From NCBI GenBank assembly GCA_012031965.1, contig JAAUSC010000033.1, forward strand, positions 1 through 46,600: DNA of 46,600 bases, written 5' to 3'. Source of the DNA: Scytonema sp. RU_4_4. Lineage in GTDB: Bacteria > Cyanobacteriota > Cyanobacteriia > Cyanobacteriales > Nostocaceae. Each line of letters begins with the position of its first letter. Position 1 is the stretch's first letter. Under the pieces are notes generated by a model, which was not told the origin of the DNA, searched no databases, and saw only the letters and a list, made by a program, of their open reading frames with translations. Below, in pieces: positions 26,026 through 34,631 of the stretch. The position numbers and the translations under genes are program-made.

Positions 26026-28260
26026 GTGGTTCAGAACAGTCTTAGCCCATATGTCAATCCAGTCACTGAATCAGAACCAGGTTACGGACAACTGTTTGCG
26101 GTTTTAATACGCAGATTTCCTTGGTTTTTAGCAGCATTTGTGGCTTCTATTGCTATTGCAGGTGTGATAACAAAAAGAACACCTCCTACCTTTAGAAGCT
26201 CAATGCAGCTATTGGTAGAACCTAACTATCAAGGAACAGATAAAGGTGGTAGCAATGGTGTAGACAGTGAATTTACCGATCCTAATGTTGAGGTAGACGT
26301 TGCAACCCAACTGAAGTTGATGCAAAGTTCTAGTCTACTTAAAAAAGCAGTTGAGCTACTCAAGCCCGAATATCCAGACATGACCGTAGTTCAGTTGCAA
26401 AGCTCTTTGGCTTTGAGTCAAATCAAAAACAAAGAAGATAATGTTGCTACTAAAATATTTGAGGTGCAATATACCGATAAAGATTCAATTAAAACACATG
26501 AAGCTCTCAAAGCAATTCGGAAAGTTTATCTAGATTACAACATTAAGCAGCAGGATGACCGTTTAAAAAAAGGGCTTAAAAATATTAGAGAACAGTTAAA
26601 GGGAGCCAACGAGGAAGTTAGTACAGCTGAGGCTAAATTACAAAGGTTTCGCAGAACACAGCAACTTATAGATCCAGAGTCCCAGTCAAAAGCTATACAG
26701 GACGAATTGAGCAGGATTTCGCAAGAGCGCGGCACAACTCGCTCTCAGTACCAAGAGGCTGATGCTACATATAAATCTTTACAGGAACAACTTAAAAGCA
26801 CCCCACAAAACGCTCTTGTCGAAGCTCGTCTGAGTCAATCGACTCGCTATCAAGCATTACTGAACGAAATCCAAAAAACAGAACTGGCTTTAGCACAAGA
26901 ACGCTTGCGCTTTACAGAACAAGCTCCGAGTGTGCAGAAGTTGGCAGATCAACTTCAAAGCCAAAAAGCATTATTGCAGGAAGAGCAAAGAAGAACCTTA
27001 GGAGCAGAGTCTACTCAAGTCAGTAGTCAATCACCGTCTCTGCTACAGCAAGGACAGAAGAGCCAAATTGATCTCAGTCTTGCAGCGAAGTTAGTGGACA
27101 CAAAGACCACAATAGTGTCTTTAAGCGCTCGCGACCAAGTTTTGGTGAAGAAAGAGCGAGAACTACGTGAAGAACTCACAAAATTTCCCATTTTGTTAGC
27201 GGAGTACGGTCGTCTACAGCCGCAAGTACAACTTAGCCGCGAAAGATTGCAGGAACTTAGGAAAGCAGAACAGCGATTACAGCAAGAACTTGCTAAGGGA
27301 GGATTTAATTGGGAAATGGTGGAAGAACCCCAAAGGGGCGCACAGTTGGGTCCTAACCTCCAGCAGAACCTGATGTTAGGTGCAGTGGTTGGGTTAATGT
27401 TAGGAGGTATTGCTGCCTTTATCCGTGAAGCAGCTGATGATTCTGTTCATACCACAGCTGAGTTGGAGAGACAGGTTGCTTTACCAATACTGGGAACAAC
27501 TCCCAAGTTACCACCTGCTAAAACCAGAGAATCAGTTATCAAGTTACCTTTCGGTAAGCCAGACGTTCCTGCTCCTTGGACAATTCAGGTATTGCAATCC
27601 CCACCGCGTTGGGAATCTCTAGATCTAATTTATAAAAACATTGAACTTTTGAACTCTGTTTCTTCGTTCAAATCTTTGATGATTACCTCAGCTTTATCAG
27701 ATGACGGGAAATCCGCTTTGGCATTGGGTCTAGCAATGAGTGCTGCTCGTTTACATAAACGGGTACTACTGATTGATGCCAACCTACGTGAGCCCAGTCT
27801 GCACAAACAGCTGAATCTTCCCAACGAGCAGGGGCTTTCAACTCTCTTAGCAAGTGAAGTCGCAATATCGAATCAGATTACTATCCAATCCTCAGGCTCC
27901 TCCTACATCGACATTTTGACCGCTGGACCAACACCAGCTGATCCAGCTAATCTGCTGAGTTCTCCTCGGATGCAGCAATTAATGGCAACATTTGAGAAAA
28001 ACTATGATTTGGTACTTGTAGATTCAACTCCAGTTATTGGCTTAGTGGATGCGATGCTTACGGCATCATCTTGTCGTGGCGTGGTTATGGTAGCTGGTAT
28101 TGGTAGAGTGACTCGATCTCAATTGACACAAGCTACAGCTATGCTCAGCAGGTTAAACTTGCTTGGAATTGTGGCAAATGGGGTCTCAAACTCTAGTAGT
28201 ACATTTGTGCCATATGCACATCAACAGCGATTTGCACTGCAACAAGCAATGGAGAAATAA
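26026..28260 (+). CDS. Wzc-like polysaccharide chain-length / tyrosine kinase protein
   Basis: 744 residues from GTG 26026 with GAGGGA eight bases before it. A Wzz domain with a first membrane helix at about 25-45 leads into a long coiled coil (180-430) and a second helix at about 447-465 (LMLGAVVGLMLGGIAAFI). The cytosolic P-loop domain has a Walker A variant (SALSDDGKSALALG, about 553-566), Walker A' LLIDANLREP (about 582) and Walker B LVLVDSTP (about 663). The usual PGEGKST reads SDDGKSA. The C-terminus has a single Tyr instead of a Tyr-rich cluster. It controls polymerisation/export of the polysaccharide. Confidence 0.92.
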   Translation: MVQNSLSPYVNPVTESEPGYGQLFAVLIRRFPWFLAAFVASIAIAGVITKRTPPTFRSSMQLLVEPNYQGTDKGGSNGVDSEFTDPNVEVDVATQLKLMQSSSLLKKAVELLKPEYPDMTVVQLQSSLALSQIKNKEDNVATKIFEVQYTDKDSIKTHEALKAIRKVYLDYNIKQQDDRLKKGLKNIREQLKGANEEVSTAEAKLQRFRRTQQLIDPESQSKAIQDELSRISQERGTTRSQYQEADATYKSLQEQLKSTPQNALVEARLSQSTRYQALLNEIQKTELALAQERLRFTEQAPSVQKLADQLQSQKALLQEEQRRTLGAESTQVSSQSPSLLQQGQKSQIDLSLAAKLVDTKTTIVSLSARDQVLVKKERELREELTKFPILLAEYGRLQPQVQLSRERLQELRKAEQRLQQELAKGGFNWEMVEEPQRGAQLGPNLQQNLMLGAVVGLMLGGIAAFIREAADDSVHTTAELERQVALPILGTTPKLPPAKTRESVIKLPFGKPDVPAPWTIQVLQSPPRWESLDLIYKNIELLNSVSSFKSLMITSALSDDGKSALALGLAMSAARLHKRVLLIDANLREPSLHKQLNLPNEQGLSTLLASEVAISNQITIQSSGSSYIDILTAGPTPADPANLLSSPRMQQLMATFEKNYDLVLVDSTPVIGLVDAMLTASSCRGVVMVAGIGRVTRSQLTQATAMLSRLNLLGIVANGVSNSSSTFVPYAHQQRFALQQAMEK

Positions 28261-28351
28261 AAGTACGGAAGCCGAATCCTAGATAAAGCCCAGCCTAACT
28301 CCTAAGCCTATGCCTGCGGCACACTGCCTTGAACATGGCTGGCTCGACTAA

Positions 28352-28537
28352 TGGGACTTTAGAACTTTCTGGTATCAAAAGTGCCCCAAAGCCTTTGTGT
28401 ACAAGGTAAATACGTCAACTCTGGGAAAAAAAGTGCCTCAACCCCAATTACGATAAGGCGTAGTGCTAAATCGATGTAAAACTCTTGTCAATTCTGGAAT
28501 TGAGACGATTTTGAGCCTAGTTTTTTACAAAGTCCCA
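28352..28537. mobile_element. MITE-like element with TGGGACTTT ends
   Basis: A 9-bp perfect terminal inverted repeat, TGGGACTTT (28352-28360) and AAAGTCCCA (28529-28537), is flanked on both sides by a direct CTAA (28348-28351 and 28538-28541) that looks like a target duplication. The 186-bp interior has no coding capacity. Confidence 0.55.
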
Positions 28538-28696
28538 CTAACGAGACGGTAAAAATGCAATCCTTAAGGCGGCATATGCCACCGTAGAAGAGCATATGCC
28601 ATATTTTATTCTCATACCATAATTTCACCATTTGTATCGCAATCCTAAATCATAAGCCCTACGGGCACGCTACAAAGAACGTGAAAAACAAAATCC

Positions 28697-28717
28697 CCGA
28701 CTTCTTAGAGAAGTCGG
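28697..28717. repeat. Dispersed hairpin CCGACTTCT-TAG-AGAAGTCGG
   Basis: A perfect 9-bp stem with a 3-base loop inside AATCCCCGACTTCTT.. context. This palindrome is very common between genes in filamentous cyanobacteria. Confidence 0.7.
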
Positions 28718-29404
28718 AGATCTGTGTCTTTCAATTTATGCGCTACGCGCAGGAACTTTCACACAATTCATATAGGATTGCTAAAAAGATGATTTTGTAT
28801 TAGTACATTTTCTTAAATTCACTGAATCCAACTTAAGAAAATATATAAATCCAGATTTTTTCCTTTTATTCTTAATCATGTTCTTAAAAGAATCTCAACT
28901 GACACCTAGATAAGTGTATAAAGTTTAGTTTTTGTTACTAGTTGTGCTCATGAAGCTTTTTTGAATTGCTATCATCAGATTTTATTAAAGTTGTGTAATG
29001 TGACAAATAAGAAGCTTATTTCGTAATAATACCAAGTTAGATTATTCATGACAACTTAATAATTATCTGAAAAAAGTGCTTAATATTTAAAGAGTAAATA
29101 AAGAATCTTTTGATGTAACCGTTATCCTTACTGCATCTTATATCCTAGATATTAAATACCCCTAAAAAAACAAGAGTGGAGTTTCTTAGATTTCTCTGAA
29201 AACTACAATTGTTGTCTGATATACATTTTGGTCAAGAAAACTAACCAAGATGTCCTATTCTTAATAGGGGTTGTGTTATCTTTTTCCACTTAATTACTTT
29301 CAGTTTTCTTTCGAGTAAGCAGTGAAGATGCTGATCGCCTTACTAGGCTTTAACAGCCTTTAATATTAGGTCAGCAATCTACCATACTATGAGTGAAAAT
29401 ACAT

Positions 29405-30256
29405 ATGACAACTTCAATAATACCAACATTACAGAATTATTATAGTGTGAAGCAGCAACAAGATAATCCCTCCCAATACTGTACGCTTCAATGGCGACAG
29501 GGGCAGTTGCTGGTCATGCTTCCTGGAGTGATAAAACAACCTTATATGCCTTCAATGGATAAAAAGGAATCGTTAGTGGAGTGTCTGAAGCATTCTCCCG
29601 CAAATTTGATACGTATAGATCCAAAACTTGGTGAAGCAAGGTTAAAATTTTGGGCAGATGCATGCGAGGAAGCCAACAAACCCATATTCCTGCGCATACC
29701 TTCTAGTGATAAACAGTCGAAACCAGTAGACTCAGCATTGTGGTGGTTAAAGCGTCTTACTGATTGGATCACAGCGTTGATATTTCTGCTTACTGTCAGT
29801 CCAATTATGTTGGGATTAATTTTGTTGATGTGTATTTCCTCCCCAGAACCAAAGCTACTTTTTTCTTGCCAATGGCGTGTTGGAGAACGAGGAAGACTCT
29901 TCAAGGTTTTCAAGTTTCGCACAACGACACTCAGCAAAAAGGCAATTAGAGATGAAGCGATCACTCAAAGCACCACACTCGCATATCAAGATAATTTGTG
30001 CGATGGAGAAAATAGTCAGAATCTGACAACACTGGGACGATGGATGCGTAAGTACGGATTGGATAATCTGCCACAGCTATTGAATGTGTTACGTGGTGAA
30101 ATGAGTTTGACCGGAGTTCGTTGCTGGACTTTGGAAGATGCAGTACGGCTAAATCCAGAAGCACAACGACAGCTCAACAGATTACCAGGAATTATGAGAT
30201 CATGGGAAGTTGAAGCAGAGTCGAACCTGTTACACCTAGATAGCCAAATATTGTGA
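29405..30256 (+). CDS. hepC: Heterocyst envelope polysaccharide sugar transferase HepC
   Basis: 283 residues from ATG 29405 (MTTSIIPTLQNYYSV); a GTG four codons earlier is possible. The N-terminal 100 residues (CTLQWRQGQLLVMLPG.., NLIRIDPKLGEARLKFWADACE) are the HepC-specific part. A membrane segment (WITALIFLLTVSPIMLGLILLM) leads into the bacterial sugar transferase domain: WRVGERGRLFKVFKFRT and LDNLPQLLNVLRGEMSLTG. It should load a sugar-1-phosphate on the polyprenyl carrier. The usual catalytic DE pair reads D220-N221, and GPRP reads GVRC. In Anabaena hepC is required for the envelope polysaccharide. It lies 182 bp before hepA. Confidence 0.92.
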   Translation: MTTSIIPTLQNYYSVKQQQDNPSQYCTLQWRQGQLLVMLPGVIKQPYMPSMDKKESLVECLKHSPANLIRIDPKLGEARLKFWADACEEANKPIFLRIPSSDKQSKPVDSALWWLKRLTDWITALIFLLTVSPIMLGLILLMCISSPEPKLLFSCQWRVGERGRLFKVFKFRTTTLSKKAIRDEAITQSTTLAYQDNLCDGENSQNLTTLGRWMRKYGLDNLPQLLNVLRGEMSLTGVRCWTLEDAVRLNPEAQRQLNRLPGIMRSWEVEAESNLLHLDSQIL

Positions 30257-30438
30257 TTGACTGGTGCGTAGTAAGTATATGCTGCTAACAATCAAAAAGA
30301 TGTCTCAAAATTTTGTTGATGGCAGCAAGCCCCACATACAAGTATTGGCAAACACGATTCACAGTTTTTTGTTCTCCCCAAGTCTGAGCCACTAAATTAT
30401 GATCTTCTCCTATGCTACATTACTATTGAACAATACCA

Positions 30439-32277
30439 ATGCATCTTAAAATTTCCAGACCAGTCCGTAATCTGTTCAAAAGTATGATCCAGACGACTAA
30501 GTTCTGGAAGGAAAACTATTTGATATTACGAGAGTTACTACACTTTCGTAGAGTGACCACGTTTGCTATAGTGTTTACCTTCCTCGCAGCTACGTTCGAG
30601 GGTATCAGTGTTGGGTTTCTACTTTCCTTTTTACAAAGCTTAACAGATACGACTGCCGCAGCCAAGACAGGTATTATCTGGTTGGATATTTGGATCGCAT
30701 CTCAACCCATTAGTCCTCTGTATATAATATCTGTTTTGATTTTATTGACTACCTGGACTCGTGCAGGCTTTAATTACTTGGCAGGAATTTATACGGAATC
30801 TGCTCAATTAAATCTTGCAAACCGCTTACGTCAGCAGATTTTTGAGCAGTTACAAGCTTTACCATTGGGTTACTTTACGGAAGCTCGCTCTGGCGAAATC
30901 ATGAATACGATGACGACAGAAATTGAAAGGCTGAAACAGGGTTTCAGTGGAGTCGCTTTTGTATTTACTAGGGCGCTGGTAGTAACTGTCTACTTTATTT
31001 GTATGTTTGCGATATCTTGGCAGTTATCTATCATTTCAGTCATAGTATTCTCACTTTTAGCAGTAGGCTTGACAACGTTAAATGCTAGGGTACGAGAAAG
31101 CAGTTTTGGAATTTCCAGAGCTAACGGTCAGTTTAACTCAACAGCATTAGAATTTATTAATGGAATTCGCACTGTACATGCATCTGGGACACAAGAATTT
31201 GAGAGGCAGCGTTTCTACAAAGTGAGTCAAAACTTACTGAATGCTTCTATCAAAGTTGTGTATGCTTGGACGCTGGTGAAACCAATAGCTGAAGGTGTAG
31301 CGACTACAGTTCTTATCAGTTTGATTATTATCTCTTTCACTCTATTTACATTACCAATTGCTTCATTATTAACATTTTTCTTTGTCCTTGTTCGCGTCGT
31401 ACCAAGTCTTCAAGACATGAACGGAACACTGGCATTTCTCAGCACTTTAAGCGGTTCTTTAGAAAACATTAAGGAACTTTTGAGAGAGGAGAACAAGGTA
31501 TTCTTTAAGAACGGCAATATTGAATTTTTGGGCTTAAAGCGCTCAATTGACATAATATCTGTTGATTTTGGCTACGATCCCACTAATCTAGTGCTACATA
31601 ATATTACCCTCTCAATTGAGCGGGGAAAGATGACGGCATTGGTGGGTTCCTCTGGTGCTGGTAAAACAACAGTAGTAGATTTAATTCCTCGATTTTACGA
31701 TGCCACAGAAGGGCATATCTTCATTGATGGAGTTGATGTGCGACAGTTTGAGGTTAACTCTCTACGCCGCAAAATGGCTGTAGTCAGTCAGCAGACATTT
31801 ATTTTTAATACTTCTGTTTGGGAGAATATTACCTACGGTACACCAGGAGCAACGGAAGCAGAAACTAGAGAAGCGGCTCGACTAGCAAATGCACTAGAAT
31901 TTATCGAAGAAATGCCTGAAGGCTTTAATACAATATTGGGCGATCGCGGATGTCGGTTATCAGGAGGACAGCAACAGCGGATTGCTATTGCTCGCGCCTT
32001 GTTACGTGATCCAGAAATTCTGATTTTAGACGAAGCAACAAGCGCTTTAGATTCCGTATCAGAACGGTTAATTCAAGAATCAATAGAAAAACTTTCTGTA
32101 GGTAGAACAGTCATTGCGATCGCCCATCGACTCTCAACAATTGCTAAAGCAGATAAGGTTGTTGTGCTTGAGCAGGGACATATTGTCGAGCAGGGAAATT
32201 ATCAAGAACTACTGCAACAACACGGTAAGCTTTGGAAATACCACCAGATGCAGCATGAGTTAGGTCACACGGGCTAA
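30439..32277 (+). CDS. hepA: Heterocyst envelope polysaccharide ABC exporter HepA
   Basis: 612 residues, close to the Anabaena HepA length. The N-terminus MHLKISRPVRNLFKSM and the LHFRRVTTFAIVFTF segment match HepA. Six membrane helices fill residues 40-320. The nucleotide-binding domain has Walker A GSSGAGKTT (about 403-411), Q-loop SQQTFIFNTSVWENI, signature LSGGQQQRIAIARALL (about 507) and Walker B ILILDEATSALDS followed by the switch His in AIAHRLS. It exports the polysaccharide or a lipid-linked unit across the inner membrane. Known hepA mutants lack the envelope polysaccharide layer and cannot fix nitrogen in air. Confidence 0.95.
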   Translation: MHLKISRPVRNLFKSMIQTTKFWKENYLILRELLHFRRVTTFAIVFTFLAATFEGISVGFLLSFLQSLTDTTAAAKTGIIWLDIWIASQPISPLYIISVLILLTTWTRAGFNYLAGIYTESAQLNLANRLRQQIFEQLQALPLGYFTEARSGEIMNTMTTEIERLKQGFSGVAFVFTRALVVTVYFICMFAISWQLSIISVIVFSLLAVGLTTLNARVRESSFGISRANGQFNSTALEFINGIRTVHASGTQEFERQRFYKVSQNLLNASIKVVYAWTLVKPIAEGVATTVLISLIIISFTLFTLPIASLLTFFFVLVRVVPSLQDMNGTLAFLSTLSGSLENIKELLREENKVFFKNGNIEFLGLKRSIDIISVDFGYDPTNLVLHNITLSIERGKMTALVGSSGAGKTTVVDLIPRFYDATEGHIFIDGVDVRQFEVNSLRRKMAVVSQQTFIFNTSVWENITYGTPGATEAETREAARLANALEFIEEMPEGFNTILGDRGCRLSGGQQQRIAIARALLRDPEILILDEATSALDSVSERLIQESIEKLSVGRTVIAIAHRLSTIAKADKVVVLEQGHIVEQGNYQELLQQHGKLWKYHQMQHELGHTG

Positions 32278-32468
32278 AACAGTAGAGAACTTACTTTCTC
32301 TTGCTTTCTCTTGTCGGGGAGTTAAGGTTTTTGGCTCTCACTCAACCGTATTGTGCTACAACGGTGGGAACCCTGGCAGGTTGGTTGTGAGTATCCGCAA
32401 CAATTGCGGTGGATTCACTATGAAAAGAAAGCGGATGGTTTACTCAATTGAAAGTGTTTTATGGTGTT

Positions 32469-32570
32469 AGGACTTACGCACCACCTTCCTTGAAACCCGG
32501 TTTCTTCGTTCGTATTTGGTTGCGAAACAGACAATTTTTGGTAGAAACCGGGTTTCTTTGCGTAAGTCCT
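32469..32570. mobile_element. MITE-like element, AGGACTTACGCA ends
   Basis: Terminal inverted repeats AGGACTTACGCA (32469-32480) and TGCGTAAGTCCT (32559-32570) are perfect over 12 bp. An inner pair GAAACCCGGTTTCTT / AGAAACCGGGTTTCTT repeats the symmetry. The whole is 102 bp with no coding capacity. Elements with this GTAAGTCCT end are frequent in Nostocales spacers. The surrounding 32278-32824 holds nothing else I can name. Confidence 0.7.
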
Positions 32571-32824
32571 GGATCCTGGGTGTGTTCTCTGGTTTATTTA
32601 GTATGATTTATGGCAACTTAAAGTTTTAATTAAGAAGATTACGATTAAAATTTTGATTCCAAAAGTAGGGTAAAACTTTTCCGATTTTCTCTTTTACCTC
32701 TGTTATAAATTATAACAACATAAAATATACATTTAAAGACGAGTGTATTTTATGCCAAAAATGTCTGAATGCCATGAGAAATTATAAACATTGAATCATG
32801 GCTCATATCGGTGTGTCCTGATAA

Positions 32825-33194
32825 ACCAAAACAACGAAAGTGTCCATCATATCCAACTATAACTATGCTTGGTATCTACCATCAGCCATTGAATCTGTCA
32901 TAGATCAGATCTATAAAAACACTGAAATTAACACTGAAATTATTGTTGTGGATGACGGTTCCAAGAACGATAGCTGTTAAAAAATTGGTCACAAGTACAA
33001 AGTTGACCTCTCTGGTCATCTCTCGTCATCTCCAGTATCAGCGCACAAACTATTACAGACGTGGCAAATGGGACTTTAAAGAAGCACGAGCTATTTCATA
33101 TTTGATATTAGGGTGGCGATTCTACAATCTACAAGAACGAATTTACTATCTTGTAAAGTTTTGGCTCAAGAATGCCCAATTTATTGTCCGCTAA
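32825..33194 (+). pseudogene. Decayed family 2 glycosyltransferase
   Basis: The frame opening at 32825 reads VSIISNYNYAWYLPSAIESV, then EIIVVDDGSKNDS and a stop at 32978-32980: the start of a GT2 protein without an ATG. A third frame continues with KIGHKYKVDLSGH. In the +1 frame, 33050-33194 reads WDFKEARAISYLILGWRFYN and FWLKNAQFIVR, which looks like a GT2 C-terminus. The middle of roughly 200 residues is missing. A 12-bp tandem duplication (AACACTGAAATT twice, 32918-32941) lies in the first part. The gene is therefore broken by deletion and frameshifts. Confidence 0.7.
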
Positions 33195-33235
33195 ATTTCT
33201 TATGCCAATTCCTGAAAATTCTCTTGAGGTTCCTT

Positions 33236-34312
33236 ATGAATCAAGCACATCCTTATCATCCCGTTATTCCACCAGTTCCAAAAGAAGTACCACGTCCGCT
33301 GTGGTCTGTCATGATTCCAACTTACAATTGTGCCGCATATCTGCGCGAAACACTTGCTAGCGTACTAGCACAAGATCCAGGACCTGAGGTGATGCAGATT
33401 GCGGTTGTTGATAATCACTCGACTGAAGACGATCCAGCAGCAGTTGTTGAAGAACTGGGAATGGGACGTGTAGAGTTTTATCAGCAACCAATGAATGTAG
33501 GTAGCTTGAAAAACTTTCAAACCTGTTTTGAATTATCTCGGGGACATTTGATTCATCTACTACACAGCGACGACTGTGTGCGTGAAGGCTTTTATCAAAA
33601 AATGGCACGACCCTTCAACGAACACCCAGAAATCGGTGCTGCTTTCTGTCGCAGTATCTACATTAATTATCGTGGAGATTGGCAAGGTTTGTCCTCAATG
33701 GAACTGCCTGAAAGCGGTATTCTACCTAGTGATTGGATAATGCGAATTGCTGAGACTTGTTGTATCTCAGTACCAGCAGTTGCTGTGGTGCGCCGTGAGG
33801 TCTATGAAAAACTGGGGGGGTGGGACTATCGCTGCGGTTTGAGTGGAGATTGGGAGATGTGGGTAAGAATTTTTCTCAACTATCCGATGTGGTTTGAGAC
33901 TGAGCCTTTAGCTATGTGGCGCAGTCACATAATGTCTAACAATGTCACTCACGCCAAGAATAGTACTTTCATCCAGGAAAACTTTAAGACTGTTGAAATA
34001 ATTTTTCAATCGTACATACCCAACGGTATGAAGAGTAAAAGTTGCAAGCTAGCAAAGCAGAATTGTGCTTTCTTGGCCCTTGAAGCCGCCGAGTCATTGT
34101 TTGCCAAGGGTGATATATCTAGAGCGATCGCTCTGATTCAATTAGCGCTCAAATATAGCAGTTCTTTTAGAGTTATCCAATCTGCGAGCAGGATCGTTTT
34201 ATGGAATGGGATACTATCGCTGTTGCGAAAGGTAGGAGGTGATAACAAATCTCAAAGTCAATTAACAACTGACGCAAACTCTGTCGAACTATCTAAAACA
34301 GCACCATTATGA
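33236..34312 (+). CDS. Family 2 glycosyltransferase
   Basis: 358 residues from ATG 33236, which follows TTGAGGT by six bases; the frame is open 41 codons further upstream but that part overlaps the GT2 remnant and has no family match. The GT-A core has WSVMIPTYNCAAYLRETLASVL, IAVVDNHSTEDD, the metal-binding LLHSDDCVREGF and a late GDWEMWVRIFLNYPMWF. The C-terminal 80 residues carry a helical region. It is the first intact glycosyltransferase after hepA. Confidence 0.9.
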   Translation: MNQAHPYHPVIPPVPKEVPRPLWSVMIPTYNCAAYLRETLASVLAQDPGPEVMQIAVVDNHSTEDDPAAVVEELGMGRVEFYQQPMNVGSLKNFQTCFELSRGHLIHLLHSDDCVREGFYQKMARPFNEHPEIGAAFCRSIYINYRGDWQGLSSMELPESGILPSDWIMRIAETCCISVPAVAVVRREVYEKLGGWDYRCGLSGDWEMWVRIFLNYPMWFETEPLAMWRSHIMSNNVTHAKNSTFIQENFKTVEIIFQSYIPNGMKSKSCKLAKQNCAFLALEAAESLFAKGDISRAIALIQLALKYSSSFRVIQSASRIVLWNGILSLLRKVGGDNKSQSQLTTDANSVELSKTAPL

Positions 34313-34396
34313 ACTTGACTTTTTTACAAACCATAGAGAGTACAGAGAATACCGAGGAAAGAGTCCTCTTCCCTTAAAGCTGTCAAAAGTCATTTT

Positions 34397-34430
34397 TCCT
34401 TAGTCATTTGTGAGTACAAATGACTAAGGA
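34397..34430. repeat. Perfect 15-bp inverted repeat, short loop
   Basis: TCCTTAGTCATTTGT (34397-34411) and its reverse complement (34416-34430) are separated by GAGT. A T-run precedes it, so it would look like a terminator only on the minus strand, where no gene ends. It is likely a dispersed palindrome. The rest of the spacer 34313-34631 is AT-rich without a recognised gene. Confidence 0.65.
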
Positions 34431-34631
34431 CGACCCAAACGAGAGTCTCACAACTCAAATAGGACTGCTATATTTATATCTGTCTCTAAGTAAAAAGTTA
34501 AAAGTACTAAGCTGTTACGCTTACAAGTTGCACTTTTTGTAGCCGGAAGCCTTTACAGAAGGGAGTTCTGGCAGGAAAATCGTAGATTTGACAGCTTAAT
34601 ATAGTTACCTTGACCAAAAAATAGTAATCCT

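Larger units (their letters stand above)
28261..29404. other. 1.1-kb non-coding region upstream of hepC
   Basis: No open frame with recognisable content. It holds a MITE-like element (28352-28537), a 9-bp hairpin of dispersed type (28697-28717) and copies of GCATATGCC. The last 600 bp are AT-rich and presumably contain the hepC promoter and any developmental control sites. A copy of ATACCAAGTT at about 29029 resembles the ends of the small element at 42651. Confidence 0.5.

Noticed and set aside
32300-32460. Possible coding remnant after hepA (reads QRWEPWQVGCEYPQQLRW in one frame)
   Set aside because: I could not match it to a family and it has stops nearby; not enough to call a pseudogene.
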